Shown piece after piece: positions 7,228-15,299 of a DNA stretch of 46,168 nt. The stretch covers positions 1 through 46,168 of the forward strand of contig SVLY01000018.1 of NCBI GenBank assembly GCA_015067715.1, in the 5' to 3' direction. The position numbers were made by a program, and so were the translations under genes. Every line of letters starts with the position of its first letter. The stretch's first letter is position 1. A model generated the notes under the pieces. It had not been told where the DNA came from. It made no database searches and worked only from the letters and a program-made list of their open reading frames with translations. The stretch is from Oscillospiraceae bacterium (GTDB taxonomy: Bacteria; Bacillota; Clostridia; Oscillospirales; QAMX01).

Positions 7228-9765
7228 TTAGCTTTCTTTCTTCATTCTCATGCGGACGACGATAAAGGCAATTGCAAGGGTGCAGATAACCGCGCCGGAG
7301 ACGGTGAATATCTTCGTGCCGATGCCGCCGGTCTCGGGAAGCTCACTGCCCGGAGTGTTGGGCACCTTAACGGAGTTTGCCGGAACGTGGCTGGTGGACG
7401 AGACGAAGACCGGAACGGGCTCCTGAACAAGGTCGTAGCCGCCGGGGGCGAGGGTCTCAACCACAAAGTAGAGGCCAAACTCGATCAGCGGCGATACGCC
7501 GTAGCCCGTCTCGTCGGTGGTGAAGATAACGGGCTCGCCGTCGATGATAAGGGGCACCAGACCCACCTGGATATCGCCGTAGGTTGTGGTCAGAGTGGGA
7601 ACCTCATCGCCGGACGCCATGCGGTATACCTGGAACTGGGCGCCGCCAAGGACGATGGTCTCGTCAACGGAGCTGTGCTTAAGAACGGATATCTTTCCGA
7701 ATCTGTCCCTGTCGTAGGGGGGAGGAATATCCGGAGGGGGCGTGGGGGGAGTATATTCGGGCTCGTTCTTGGGGTACATCACCACCACGTCCATGGGCTC
7801 GCCTGTGGTGGGATCGGGCATGGGGATGCTGACGTAGAAGGGAGAGAGGGGCTCTTTTATCTTTTCGTTATCAAGCTCAACGAAGAGATAGAAGCCGTCG
7901 CCGTAGCCCTTTTCGGTGAGGTTGAGAGAGGCATAGCCGTTTACGTCGGTGACCAGAGTGGCGACGAGATTTTCGGGGGTCATATACTTGCTGTACTCCT
8001 CGTAAGCCGGGTCAACGGAGAGCTTTTCTCCGGGCTTGGGCACGACGTGGTAGACCTGGAACTCAATGTCCGAAAGGGGCGCGCCGTCCTTGGTGCCCTT
8101 GTAGATCTTAAAGCCCTTGTCGTCGGGGCCGAAATCCTCAACGGGAAGGGGCTGTTTTACCTCGGGAACCTCAATGGGGTGGGTCTGTTCCCGGCCGGAG
8201 GCGTCGGTATATGTAACGCTGGTGGGGTCGTTTGCCGGATAATAGGTGTCGGGAACAAAGCCCTCGGCGGTCTCGTCCACGTCAACGGCGTATTTCAGGA
8301 AATATCTGTCGGTGAACAGCAGGTTTCCGTCCTTGATGCGCCAGGTGATCTGGTAGCGGCCGTCCTCATTCTGAGTGAGGGTTATGGGGTTTGCGGCAGG
8401 CTGTTCATCCTCGTAAAGCCAGCCCTGGCCGTAGCGGTAGATAAGAAGATCGCCCTTGTAAATGCGGATCGTGGAGGGGTCAAGGGTCACCCATTTGCTC
8501 ATGGGGTCAGTTACGGTGGCGTCCCTGTAGACGGTGACGAACATCTCGCTGCTGAGATCCCCAATGGTATCAACTGCGGCGGAGAAGCTTTTCGCGGTGT
8601 TGTAGGTGATCTTTTCGGAGGTGCAGTGGTTTGCTCCCGTGGAATCGGGGTTCATCCAGGTCTTGGTCTTGTTTGCAAAGTCCATCATATAGAGCTCAAG
8701 AACCTTTTCGTTGGCGGCAAGCTCATCTGCCGCGGCGGCGGCGCGGGCACCCCAGGTGGAAAGATTGTAATAGTCGGGGTAGAAGCCGTTCTTTGCCATG
8801 CCGTGGATGCTGCAGAGATAGGGATTGGCCATAGCGCCCTCATAGTAGCGGAGCTCTGCCAGTTCGAGCTCAGAGGTGGAATATTCCTCCCCGGGAACAA
8901 GGCCGGAGTGGGCAAGGATATCCGCAAATACGGCGGTGACGTATTCCACGCCCTTTTCCTCGTCTGCGTTTATGGCGTTGTAGAGCTCATCCACAACGGC
9001 GGCGTACTCTTCGCTCTCAATTCCGTATTGGTTTGCGAAGAGGGCAAGCTTCGTGCTGAGCTCGGGGTAGAGCTGAGCCGTGGGAGTGAGTATAGTGCCG
9101 TCGGCGAGAAGCAGCTCTGCCTGGCCTCCGGCGGCGTATGCGACGATCATGGCCTTCGTGGCACCGCTCATCCACCATTCGGGATGCTCGGCCCAGGTGA
9201 GAAGGTCAAAGGTAGTCTCGTCCATATTGGTCATGCCGTCGCTTGTGAAGATAACGAAGGTCTTGTGGAGATCTTCGGAGGTCTCCACGTATTCTCTCAC
9301 AAAATCAAGGGCGGCTTCGCAGTTCGTTGCGGAAACGCCCTGGCGAAGGTCTGCCTGGGTGACGTCCTTGAGATAGGCCTCAAGGCTGTCGGCGCTGTAG
9401 AAAGAGCCGACTCTTGCAGGACCCATGCCAAAGCCCATGAGAGTGAGCCTTGTGGACTTGTCTCCGTGGAGTATCTCCTCTGCCAGCTCCACAAGCATTG
9501 CCTTGAGCTTTTCGAGGTTTGAGCCCTGGCTGGAAGAAGCGTCCACCATAACGATGACTTCGCTGTACTTTTCAGTCTCCACAGCGCCGGGCACGCTGAC
9601 GGTGATCTCGTACTGTCCCGGAGTTACCAGTGGCGAGGCCGTCTTTTTGCCAAGCTGGGTAAATTCGTAGTCCCCCTCGTTGGCCCCAAAGGCCGAAACA
9701 CCGAGAGACAGCACCGTTACCAACGCAAGAACCAGGGCAACGGCCTTTTTCATTGTGCTTTTCAA
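7228..9765 (-). CDS. LPXTG cell-wall-anchored adhesin with VWA and SpaA-like domains
   Basis: An 845-residue surface protein. It has a signal peptide (MKKAVALVLALVTVLSLG then AFGA) and a von Willebrand A domain with the MIDAS motif DASSS (SEVIVMVDASSSQ) at about residues 50-350. Two SpaA/Cna-B-like pilin domains follow (FKIYKGTKDGAPL and ISVLKHSSVDE), the second with the E-box VETLAPGGY used for an internal isopeptide bond. A proline-rich linker separates them. The C-terminus has LPETG, a membrane helix and a basic tail, so a sortase would anchor it. No sortase is in the window. The layout resembles pilus-tip adhesins. The start is TTG at 9765, because AGGAGGG lies 6 nt upstream of it. The ATG seven codons earlier lies upstream of that ribosome site, so it cannot use it. 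Confidence 0.9.
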   Translation of the reverse strand: MKSTMKKAVALVLALVTVLSLGVSAFGANEGDYEFTQLGKKTASPLVTPGQYEITVSVPGAVETEKYSEVIVMVDASSSQGSNLEKLKAMLVELAEEILHGDKSTRLTLMGFGMGPARVGSFYSADSLEAYLKDVTQADLRQGVSATNCEAALDFVREYVETSEDLHKTFVIFTSDGMTNMDETTFDLLTWAEHPEWWMSGATKAMIVAYAAGGQAELLLADGTILTPTAQLYPELSTKLALFANQYGIESEEYAAVVDELYNAINADEEKGVEYVTAVFADILAHSGLVPGEEYSTSELELAELRYYEGAMANPYLCSIHGMAKNGFYPDYYNLSTWGARAAAAADELAANEKVLELYMMDFANKTKTWMNPDSTGANHCTSEKITYNTAKSFSAAVDTIGDLSSEMFVTVYRDATVTDPMSKWVTLDPSTIRIYKGDLLIYRYGQGWLYEDEQPAANPITLTQNEDGRYQITWRIKDGNLLFTDRYFLKYAVDVDETAEGFVPDTYYPANDPTSVTYTDASGREQTHPIEVPEVKQPLPVEDFGPDDKGFKIYKGTKDGAPLSDIEFQVYHVVPKPGEKLSVDPAYEEYSKYMTPENLVATLVTDVNGYASLNLTEKGYGDGFYLFVELDNEKIKEPLSPFYVSIPMPDPTTGEPMDVVVMYPKNEPEYTPPTPPPDIPPPYDRDRFGKISVLKHSSVDETIVLGGAQFQVYRMASGDEVPTLTTTYGDIQVGLVPLIIDGEPVIFTTDETGYGVSPLIEFGLYFVVETLAPGGYDLVQEPVPVFVSSTSHVPANSVKVPNTPGSELPETGGIGTKIFTVSGAVICTLAIAFIVVRMRMKKES

Positions 9766-9809
9766 AAGCTTCCCTCCTGTTTTCATCTAAAAATGAACAA
9801 TGCACTATT

Positions 9810-9838
9810 ATTTTAAAATAGAATATGAAGTATGTCAA
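9810..9838 (-). promoter_or_regulatory. Promoter of the surface adhesin gene
   Basis: On the minus strand, TTGACA (9833-9838) is 17 bp from TAAAAT (9810-9815), a near-consensus housekeeping promoter about 45 bp upstream of the TTG start. Confidence 0.8.
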
Positions 9839-9884
9839 TAGTTTATGTCAGTTTTTTTCACCGCAGAATAAGACCTGCTTCGAT

Positions 9885-10945
9885 ATCGGAGGGGGCACGG
9901 AGGGGGATACGTTGGGATTAAGTGAAGAGTGAAGAGAGAATAGAGAATAGTGAAAAGTTGAGGTATGGGCGATTTAAAAATCGCCCAAATAAACCTCCCC
10001 CTTTCGGGGGAGGTGCCCCGAAGGGGCGGAGGGGGCACGGTATCGAACAACAGCGTCTTTGCAAGTAGGGGCGTTCTGTGAACGCCCGCAAACATTGCCT
10101 TTGGCACGATGTTGCCGGAAGGGCAACCGGGATGACACGCCGATGCATTCACTCCCTCAGTCTCGGCCTTTGGCCGATCCAGCTTCCTCGGAGAGGGAGC
10201 CTTGGGTACTTGCTTTTATTTTTAGCACTATCCTATCTTTACAGGCATACGCAAAAACCTCCCCCTCTCGGGGGAGGTGCCCCGCAGGGGCGGAGGGGGC
10301 ACGGAGGGCGCCTTTGGCACAATGTTGCCGGGGATGGCTTACGGAATCCCCCCCTACCCCCCCTTTAGGCAAGGGGGGCTTTTTGCTGCGATGAAAGTGA
10401 TACAGTGTTGCCAGGAGAGACAAACGGGATGATGCGTTGGAACAAATGAATATTGAATAATGAAGCAGTTTATCTGTTTGCCCGTAGGGACGCCCCTCCC
10501 GGGGCGTCCGGAAAAGGTCGCCTTTGGCACAGTATTGCCGGGAATGGCAAGCAGGATGATACGTTGGTGCCCTCGGCGGGCAGATGATATCTGCCCCTAC
10601 GGCTCGCGGTTTACCTTTGCGCCTGTAGGGGAGGCTATCAGCCTCCCGCAAACTTCGCCATCGGCACGGTGTTGCCGGGAGGCAAGCGGGATGATACGAT
10701 GGAACAAATGAATATTGAATAATGAAGCCGCTTTGCTGATGAATAATGAATAATTGCGGTAGGGTCGATTCACGAATCGACCCATATAAACCTCCCCCTC
10801 TCGGGGGAGGTGCCCCGAAGGGGCGGAGGGGGCACGGAGGGGGCCTTTAGCACGGTATCGAACAACGGAGTCTTCGCAAGCTCCACCTCATCAGTCTCGG
10901 CCTTTGGCCGATCCAGCTTCCCCTGCAAGGGGAAGCCTTTGGGGT
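9885..10945. repeat. Intergenic hairpin-repeat mosaic, cluster 4
   Basis: About 1.1 kb without a supported gene. GGGCGATTT/AAATCGCCC lies near 9967, GGGCGTTC/GAACGCCC at 10069-10087, GGACGCCCC/GGGGCGTCC at 10488-10509, GGGCAGAT/ATCTGCCC at 10578-10596 and GGGAGGCT/AGCCTCCC at 10629-10647. Double hairpins CCTCCCCC/GGGGGAGG plus GCCCC/GGGGC lie near 9991, 10257 and 10790. A CTCCCTC-type module with the GCTTTTATTTTTAGCAC segment lies near 10149, the CCCCCC/GGGGGG module near 10346, and GAATATTGAATAATGAAG modules near 10449 and 10710. The GCTTCCCCT/AGGGGAAGC hairpin closes the cluster at about 10916-10937. Confidence 0.87.
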
Positions 10946-10965
10946 TGCACCATTCCACTTCACTG

Positions 10966-10996
10966 TAAAAAAACCCTGCCGGGATCCCGGCAGGGT
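10966..10996 (-). terminator. Terminator of the small membrane protein gene
   Basis: A perfect palindrome, CCCTGCCGGGA with TCCCGGCAGGG (10974-10995), is followed on the minus strand by seven Ts (10967-10973). It lies about 20 bases after the stop codon of the gene at 11017-11196, which supports that short gene as real. Confidence 0.85.
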
Positions 10997-11016
10997 GAAA
11001 AAATGTTCTGTTGTTT

Positions 11017-11196
11017 TCAGCCGATGAAGCCACGGCCGATGAAGGTGAAGATTATTATGCCCAGGGTGCCGCAGCCCATAAGACCCACGAGGGCAAAAAA
11101 GCCGGCCTTTAACAGAGCGCCTTTGATGCGCGAGAATTTTGGGCATTCTTCTTCAGCTCTGAGCTCAAGATCCATGTTCTTTTCTTCCATAAACAT
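11017..11196 (-). CDS. Small single-pass membrane protein (59 residues)
   Basis: A short gene with an acidic N-terminus (MEEKNMDLELRAEEE), a basic stretch (FSRIKGALLK) and one long hydrophobic segment from AGFFALVGLM to GIIIFTFIG. It ends GRGFIG. A GAGGTGA ribosome site lies just upstream. Either the ATG at 11196 or the in-frame ATG at 11190 could be used, and the second is better spaced. A strong terminator follows directly. The glycine-rich helix (GLMGCGTLG) could pack against other helices. No family is recognised. It is the last gene of the leftward cluster, after the M23 gene. Confidence 0.6.
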   Translation of the reverse strand: MFMEEKNMDLELRAEEECPKFSRIKGALLKAGFFALVGLMGCGTLGIIIFTFIGRGFIG

Positions 11197-11268
11197 CTCA
11201 CCTCGTTCACCTATATTTTATTACATCGGACGGGGCATTTCGTTACGGCTTTGTAAACATTTTTCAGT

Positions 11269-12057
11269 TTATTCCACGGGAATATACTCCATTGGGTCGA
11301 TGGCCGCGCCATTGTCCCTCAGCTCAAAGTGAAGGTGGGGGCCTGTGCCCTCAAATACCGCGCCGGTTCCAACGGTTCCCACCACGTCTCCGGCTTTAAC
11401 GGTGTCCCCGGGAGAGAGGGCGGCCTCTTCCATGCCGCAATAGACGGCGGTGAGACCGTCGTAGTGGTTCACCTCAAGGCAGAGCCCCTTGAACTCGTCC
11501 GTGTAGACCCGGCTGACCACCCCGGCGGAGACGGACATTATCTCCGTGCCCACAGGTGCAAAATAGTCCACACCCGCGTGGACGCGCCAGTCGCCCATGG
11601 TGGGGTTAAACACCGGAGTGTCCCCGGAGAAAAGCTGTTCCGCACTGCCCGATACCGGTGCGCGGTAGAACAGGGTGGGCTCCTTCTCCGTCTGAAGAGA
11701 GCTTGTCCCCTGGGTCTCGGGGGGAGTTGTCACCGTGGACTCCTCAACGGGGCGGTGGGGTATCTGTGTTTGGACTGCCACCTCTTTTTCAGAGGAGGAC
11801 GGCCTTTCGGTCACCTTTGGCTCTGCCGTGGTCACAAGGGGCGAAAAGTCCAGCGTGGTGGCAAGGCCGATCTCCGGGATCTCGGAAAGCCCGGGGTCCA
11901 CGGCGGTCTCGCCGGAAAAGAGGATAACATAGCCCGAAATTCCTATTGCCGCAAGGCACAGGAACAGGACTATGTAAAAGCCCTTTCCAACGAGAAATTT
12001 TACGGTTTTTTCCATGCCGCCGGGGTTTTGGCGGTCAGGTCTGTTTTTGTCTTCCAT
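11269..12057 (-). CDS. Membrane-anchored M23 peptidase, SpoIIQ-like
   Basis: A 262-residue protein. It has a short cytoplasmic N-terminus, one membrane helix (FYIVLFLCLAAIGISGYVI, about residues 28-46), a Thr/Ser/Pro-rich linker and a C-terminal LytM/M23 domain. The domain keeps both zinc-binding motifs, HAGVDYFAP and HLHFEL, so it may be an active peptidoglycan endopeptidase. In Clostridia proteins of this size and layout are usually SpoIIQ, the forespore partner of SpoIIIAH at engulfment. An intact HxxxD motif is normal for clostridial SpoIIQ, unlike the B. subtilis protein. SpoIIIAH is not in the window, so the sporulation role is inferred from architecture. A general cell-wall hydrolase is the alternative. 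Confidence 0.75.
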   Translation of the reverse strand: MEDKNRPDRQNPGGMEKTVKFLVGKGFYIVLFLCLAAIGISGYVILFSGETAVDPGLSEIPEIGLATTLDFSPLVTTAEPKVTERPSSSEKEVAVQTQIPHRPVEESTVTTPPETQGTSSLQTEKEPTLFYRAPVSGSAEQLFSGDTPVFNPTMGDWRVHAGVDYFAPVGTEIMSVSAGVVSRVYTDEFKGLCLEVNHYDGLTAVYCGMEEAALSPGDTVKAGDVVGTVGTGAVFEGTGPHLHFELRDNGAAIDPMEYIPVE

Positions 12058-12063
12058 ATGAAA

Positions 12064-12106
12064 AATACACCTCCGAGGGCTATTGTTGCCTTTTCGGAGG
12101 TGTATT
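12064..12106 (-). promoter_or_regulatory. 13-bp hairpin holding the ribosome site of the M23 gene, possibly also a terminator
   Basis: AATACACCTCCGA (12064-12076) and TCGGAGGTGTATT (12094-12106) form a perfect 13-bp stem with a 17-nt loop. On the minus strand the 3' arm contains GGAGGTGT, the only good ribosome site of the M23 gene, and it is followed by TTTTT. The structure could end the upstream sugar operon, hide the ribosome site on read-through transcripts, or do both. Confidence 0.65.
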
Positions 12107-12132
12107 ATTCAATTTAATTCAAGGGAGAAATA

Positions 12133-13179
12133 TCAGTCAAAGAAAATTTCTTTTCCGGTGCGGGCAGATTCGTAAACGGCGTTTACGATGCGGACGGCCT
12201 TGGTGGCCTCTTCGGGGCCGACCATGGGATCGCGGTCGAATCTGACGGCATCGACCATATCCTGAACCATGAAGCTATGGCCGCGGATAAGGGTGGGATC
12301 GGCCCAGGCGGCACTGCCGTTGCCGGCAAAGGCGTCCAGGATCTCTTTTTCTTCTTCCTTGCAGTTGGGGCCTGCGATCTTCCAGACGGTGGGTCTGTCG
12401 CCGTCCACGAAAATGGTGCCCTTGGTGCCGATCACCTGAATGTCGGTGGACACGCCGGGGTTTGCACAGGTGGTGGAGGTGAGCAGAACGATGGCGCCGC
12501 TCTTGAACTTGACGGTGGCAAAGACAAAGTCTTCGGTCTCGATCTCGTCGTGGTCAAGAATTGCGGTCTCGGCCTTGATGGAGGCAACGTCGCCCAGCAG
12601 CCACTGCATAAGGTCGACGGTGTGGACGCCCTGGTTCATCAAAGAGCCGCCGCCGTCCCATTGCCACGTGCCGCGCCAATGGCCGTTGGCACGGAAATAG
12701 TCGGCGCCGCGGTACCAGCAGACGCGGAACAGACCGGAGAATATCTTGCCAAGCTTGCCCTCGTCGATAGCTTCCTTCATGGGAGCCATGATGGCGTTGC
12801 GGCGGTTCTGGAAAACGCCGCCCACCTTAAGGCCGGTCTCAAGGCGGACCTTTTCGATGTCAAGGATGCGATCCACGGTGATATCCATGGGCTTTTCAAC
12901 GAGAACGTGCTTTCCGGCGCGAAGGGCCTTTATGGCAAGGTCGGCGTGCATGCCGGAGGGAACGCAGACGGAAACGATGTCGATCTCGGGATCGGCAAGC
13001 ATTTCGTCGTAGTCGGTGTAGAGCTTGGCATCGGGATAAAGCTCGTGAGCCTTCTGCAGACGCTCGTCCACAAGGTCACAGACAGCGTAGAGTCTTGCGC
13101 CCTCAGCCTCGGCAGCTCCGCGGCAGTGGGACATGCCAACGCCAAGACCGACGACGGCATAGTTAAGGATCTTTTCCAT
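12133..13179 (-). CDS. Gfo/Idh/MocA-family sugar dehydrogenase
   Basis: A 348-residue NAD(P)-dependent oxidoreductase. The N-terminal Rossmann fold has the dinucleotide motif VVGLGVGMSHCRGA, the EKPMDI motif carries the catalytic lysine of the family, and a C-terminal alpha/beta domain follows. Such enzymes oxidise or reduce cyclic polyols and sugars such as myo-inositol, 3-keto-sugars or glucose-fructose pairs. The substrate cannot be read from sequence. It is the third gene of a leftward operon with a PmoA-like protein and a sugar isomerase/epimerase, an arrangement seen in pathways that use keto-glycoside intermediates. An AGGAGG ribosome site lies 10 nt upstream. Confidence 0.87.
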   Translation of the reverse strand: MEKILNYAVVGLGVGMSHCRGAAEAEGARLYAVCDLVDERLQKAHELYPDAKLYTDYDEMLADPEIDIVSVCVPSGMHADLAIKALRAGKHVLVEKPMDITVDRILDIEKVRLETGLKVGGVFQNRRNAIMAPMKEAIDEGKLGKIFSGLFRVCWYRGADYFRANGHWRGTWQWDGGGSLMNQGVHTVDLMQWLLGDVASIKAETAILDHDEIETEDFVFATVKFKSGAIVLLTSTTCANPGVSTDIQVIGTKGTIFVDGDRPTVWKIAGPNCKEEEKEILDAFAGNGSAAWADPTLIRGHSFMVQDMVDAVRFDRDPMVGPEEATKAVRIVNAVYESARTGKEIFFD

Positions 13180-13200
13180 TTTGTATCTACCTCCTGAAAT

Positions 13201-14301
13201 TTATTCGGTTATGACTTTCGGGGATGCGTAGTAGTCAAGGTATCTGCCCCTGACGTCTGCCTGGGCGGTGGTGCCGCCGTGGGCATAGACACGGAATTTC
13301 CAGTTTTTGCTCTCACCTTCGGCAAGCTCTCTTGAGCCGCCAACGTAGAAATTGTTCACAGCCATAAGACCGTAGTCCCGGGCGTGCCAATAGGTGGGGA
13401 AGAGCTCGTTTTCGGCATTGTCGAAAATTGCAACGCCGCAGGTGTGGCCGTCCTTGGTGCCGCTGTAGTCCACCCAGGGAGCTCTCTTCATCCAGATCTC
13501 TTTTTCGTTAATGGCGCCCTGGGCGGCTTCCATTGTTCCGGTGACGGTAACCCGGAGATCGTCTGCCATGCGTATGGCAAGGGGACCCGCCTCCTTGGTG
13601 GGGCCCAAGGTTACGGGACCGAACTCTGCGGTGAGAGAGATGTCCAGGTCGATCAGGGTCACGCCGGAGGGCATATTGTAGAACTTAAAAGAGGTGGTCT
13701 CGGTGCAGAGCGGCTTTCCGTAGTGGTCGGTCCAGAGGTTTTTGGCGGTAAAGCCCGTCCACACGTCGCTTTCAAAGCGGTCGCATATCTCCTGAACCCG
13801 GATATATCCGTGCTCGGGAAGCTCGTTCCATGTGTCCACACCGTTTACGTCGCCGTGGGAGATCCACAGAGCGCGGTGGTGGGGATGCTCACGGGTCTGG
13901 TTGTCGATACGGGTTATCTCCGTGCCGAAAGCGTCCTTAAAGTGACCCAGATGGGGCTTTGCAATGTCCGTTGCGGTGTAGTAACGGGTGAGCTCGTCGC
14001 CCTCTCTCTGAACGGAAATACCCTTTTCGGTGTCCTCAAGGGACATGGTCTTTCCGTTTTGGCTGTATCCGCAAAACTCTGCCTCAAGGGTCTCTCCCTT
14101 GCCAAGCCAGGGCAGGATGAAGCAGATCTCAACCGAGTCTTCTGCTGCCTTAACGGCGCAGGGGAGCACTTTTCCTCCGGGAAGAGCGAGATAAAGGGTC
14201 TGTTCCGGAGCCCAAAGTCCGGAGAGGGAATCAGCAGAAGCGGTAAAGCTTACGGGGCAATTGATGCGGTCGTGGTTTCCGGCTTCGATTCTGATCTTCA
14301 T
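13201..14301 (-). CDS. PmoA-like protein (DUF6807 / PF14100 family)
   Basis: A 366-residue protein with the family hallmark HPHHRALWISHGDVNGVDTW near the centre and a C-terminal beta-sandwich containing GGSRELAEGESK. The family name comes from a loose link to methane oxygenase. In gut bacteria it nearly always sits among sugar-catabolism genes, with no proven reaction. Histidines in HPHHRA suggest metal or sugar binding (inference). It lies between the isomerase gene, 6 bp upstream, and the dehydrogenase, 21 bp downstream, so the three are co-translated as one catabolic unit. Confidence 0.78.
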   Translation of the reverse strand: MKIRIEAGNHDRINCPVSFTASADSLSGLWAPEQTLYLALPGGKVLPCAVKAAEDSVEICFILPWLGKGETLEAEFCGYSQNGKTMSLEDTEKGISVQREGDELTRYYTATDIAKPHLGHFKDAFGTEITRIDNQTREHPHHRALWISHGDVNGVDTWNELPEHGYIRVQEICDRFESDVWTGFTAKNLWTDHYGKPLCTETTSFKFYNMPSGVTLIDLDISLTAEFGPVTLGPTKEAGPLAIRMADDLRVTVTGTMEAAQGAINEKEIWMKRAPWVDYSGTKDGHTCGVAIFDNAENELFPTYWHARDYGLMAVNNFYVGGSRELAEGESKNWKFRVYAHGGTTAQADVRGRYLDYYASPKVITE

Positions 14302-14307
14302 ATGGCA

Positions 14308-15063
14308 TTACTCCGCGAGATATTTCTCGATATTGCGGTAGGAGGTGGCGCAGATGTCCCAGGGATCGCGGTTGAACTCCTCGTGCTCAACAACGATGAT
14401 CTTGCAGCCGGACTTTTTCAGCTGGGCGGTAACTGCGGACCAGTCCACCAGACCCTCGCCGATGGCAACGTCCCGGCGGACTCCGTCGATAAAGACCACG
14501 TCCTTGTAGTGGACGGTGGAGATGCGGTCGTTATAGAAGGCAAGCCAGTCTTCGGGCTTTTCAAGGGCGGCGCGGCAGTGGCCCACGTCAAGCTGCATAT
14601 TGACGGAAGGCATATTTCCGAAGAGGTAGTGCATTCCGGTGGCAATGCCCATGCGCTTGAACTCGTGGCCGTGGTTATGGTAAGAGAGCTGAATTCCGTT
14701 TTCGGCAAGCTTCTTTGCGCCGTATTCCATGTCCTCGGCAAAGCAGGTGTAGCCAGCGGGAGTGAAATGGAAAAAGTCGCCGGGAATGCCGGGAACGCAG
14801 ACCTCGGTGGCGCCGAAGGTCTTGAGATCGGCGATGAGCTGGTCGATGCCGCGGGCGACCTGTTCGATGCCAACGTGGGCAGAAACGGCGGAAAGACCGT
14901 ATTTTGCCAGAAGCTCTTTAAGCTCAGCGGCGGTCATTCCGTAGAAACCGGCGGTCTCAACGTACTTGTAGCCACAGGCCGCAAGCTTTTCAAGGGAGGC
15001 CTCAAGGTCTTCGGGAGTACGGGTGTAATCGCGGATGGAATAGAGCTGCATTGCTATCTTCAT
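14308..15063 (-). CDS. Sugar phosphate isomerase/epimerase (xylose isomerase-like TIM barrel)
   Basis: A 251-residue TIM barrel of the AP-endonuclease-2/IolE type. It starts MKIAMQLYSIRDYT and includes YVETAGFYG, the metal-site stretches SYHNHGHEF and LDVGHCRAALEKPEDW, and HYKDV. Members act on sugars or inositol derivatives with a divalent metal. First gene of the leftward three-gene operon, it follows a clear promoter at 15110-15138. AAAGGAG lies 12 nt upstream of the ATG. Confidence 0.87.
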   Translation of the reverse strand: MKIAMQLYSIRDYTRTPEDLEASLEKLAACGYKYVETAGFYGMTAAELKELLAKYGLSAVSAHVGIEQVARGIDQLIADLKTFGATEVCVPGIPGDFFHFTPAGYTCFAEDMEYGAKKLAENGIQLSYHNHGHEFKRMGIATGMHYLFGNMPSVNMQLDVGHCRAALEKPEDWLAFYNDRISTVHYKDVVFIDGVRRDVAIGEGLVDWSAVTAQLKKSGCKIIVVEHEEFNRDPWDICATSYRNIEKYLAE

Positions 15064-15109
15064 TTTACAAAGTCACTCCTTTGTTTATTAGGTTCCGTAG
15101 TTTAGTTTG

Positions 15110-15138
15110 ATTATAGCACAAGACGCTGTGCTGTTCAA
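15110..15138 (-). promoter_or_regulatory. Promoter of the sugar-catabolism operon
   Basis: On the minus strand, TTGAAC (15133-15138), a 17-bp spacer and TATAAT (15110-15115) stand about 47 bp upstream of the isomerase gene. The divergent XRE gene and its operators lie 75-135 bp further up, so that regulator may also act here. Confidence 0.8.
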
Positions 15139-15212
15139 GGAAAATTTAATACGCTAAAGAAAAAATATTTCACAGCGGATATATTTTACAATACATTTTT
15201 TCGGCTTGTCAA

Positions 15213-15273
15213 CCCGTATTCGGGTAATAATTACCCTTTCGCCTGCTATGATATCGGTGACCCGTTTTTGGGT
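15213..15273 (+). promoter_or_regulatory. Operators and promoter of the XRE regulator
   Basis: Two dyads of the form ACCC-N6-GGGT followed by AAT lie at 15213-15226 and 15260-15273, 47 bp apart. They share the core ACCCGTNTTNGGGTAAT. Between them an overlapping palindrome GGGTAATAATTACCC occupies 15223-15237. An extended -10, TGC then TATGAT (15247-15252), lies between the two dyads, so binding would block or bend the promoter. This fits autoregulation by the XRE protein encoded just downstream. Confidence 0.7.
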
Positions 15274-15299
15274 AATTTTCTTTCACCGAGGTGATTTCC

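Noticed and set aside
7387-9522. Long plus-strand open frame opposite the adhesin (711 codons)
   Set aside because: Composition is an artefact of the antisense adhesin frame (Gly/Val/His-rich), no domain is seen, and the minus-strand gene has a promoter, terminator, signal peptide and LPETG anchor.
2401-11000. Repeat clusters considered as CRISPR arrays
   Set aside because: Repeat spacing is irregular, units are nested hairpins of different types, spacers are themselves repeated, and no cas gene is present.
12277-15105. Long plus-strand frames opposite the sugar operon
   Set aside because: They lie entirely antisense to three genes of known families, with no ribosome sites or domain similarity.
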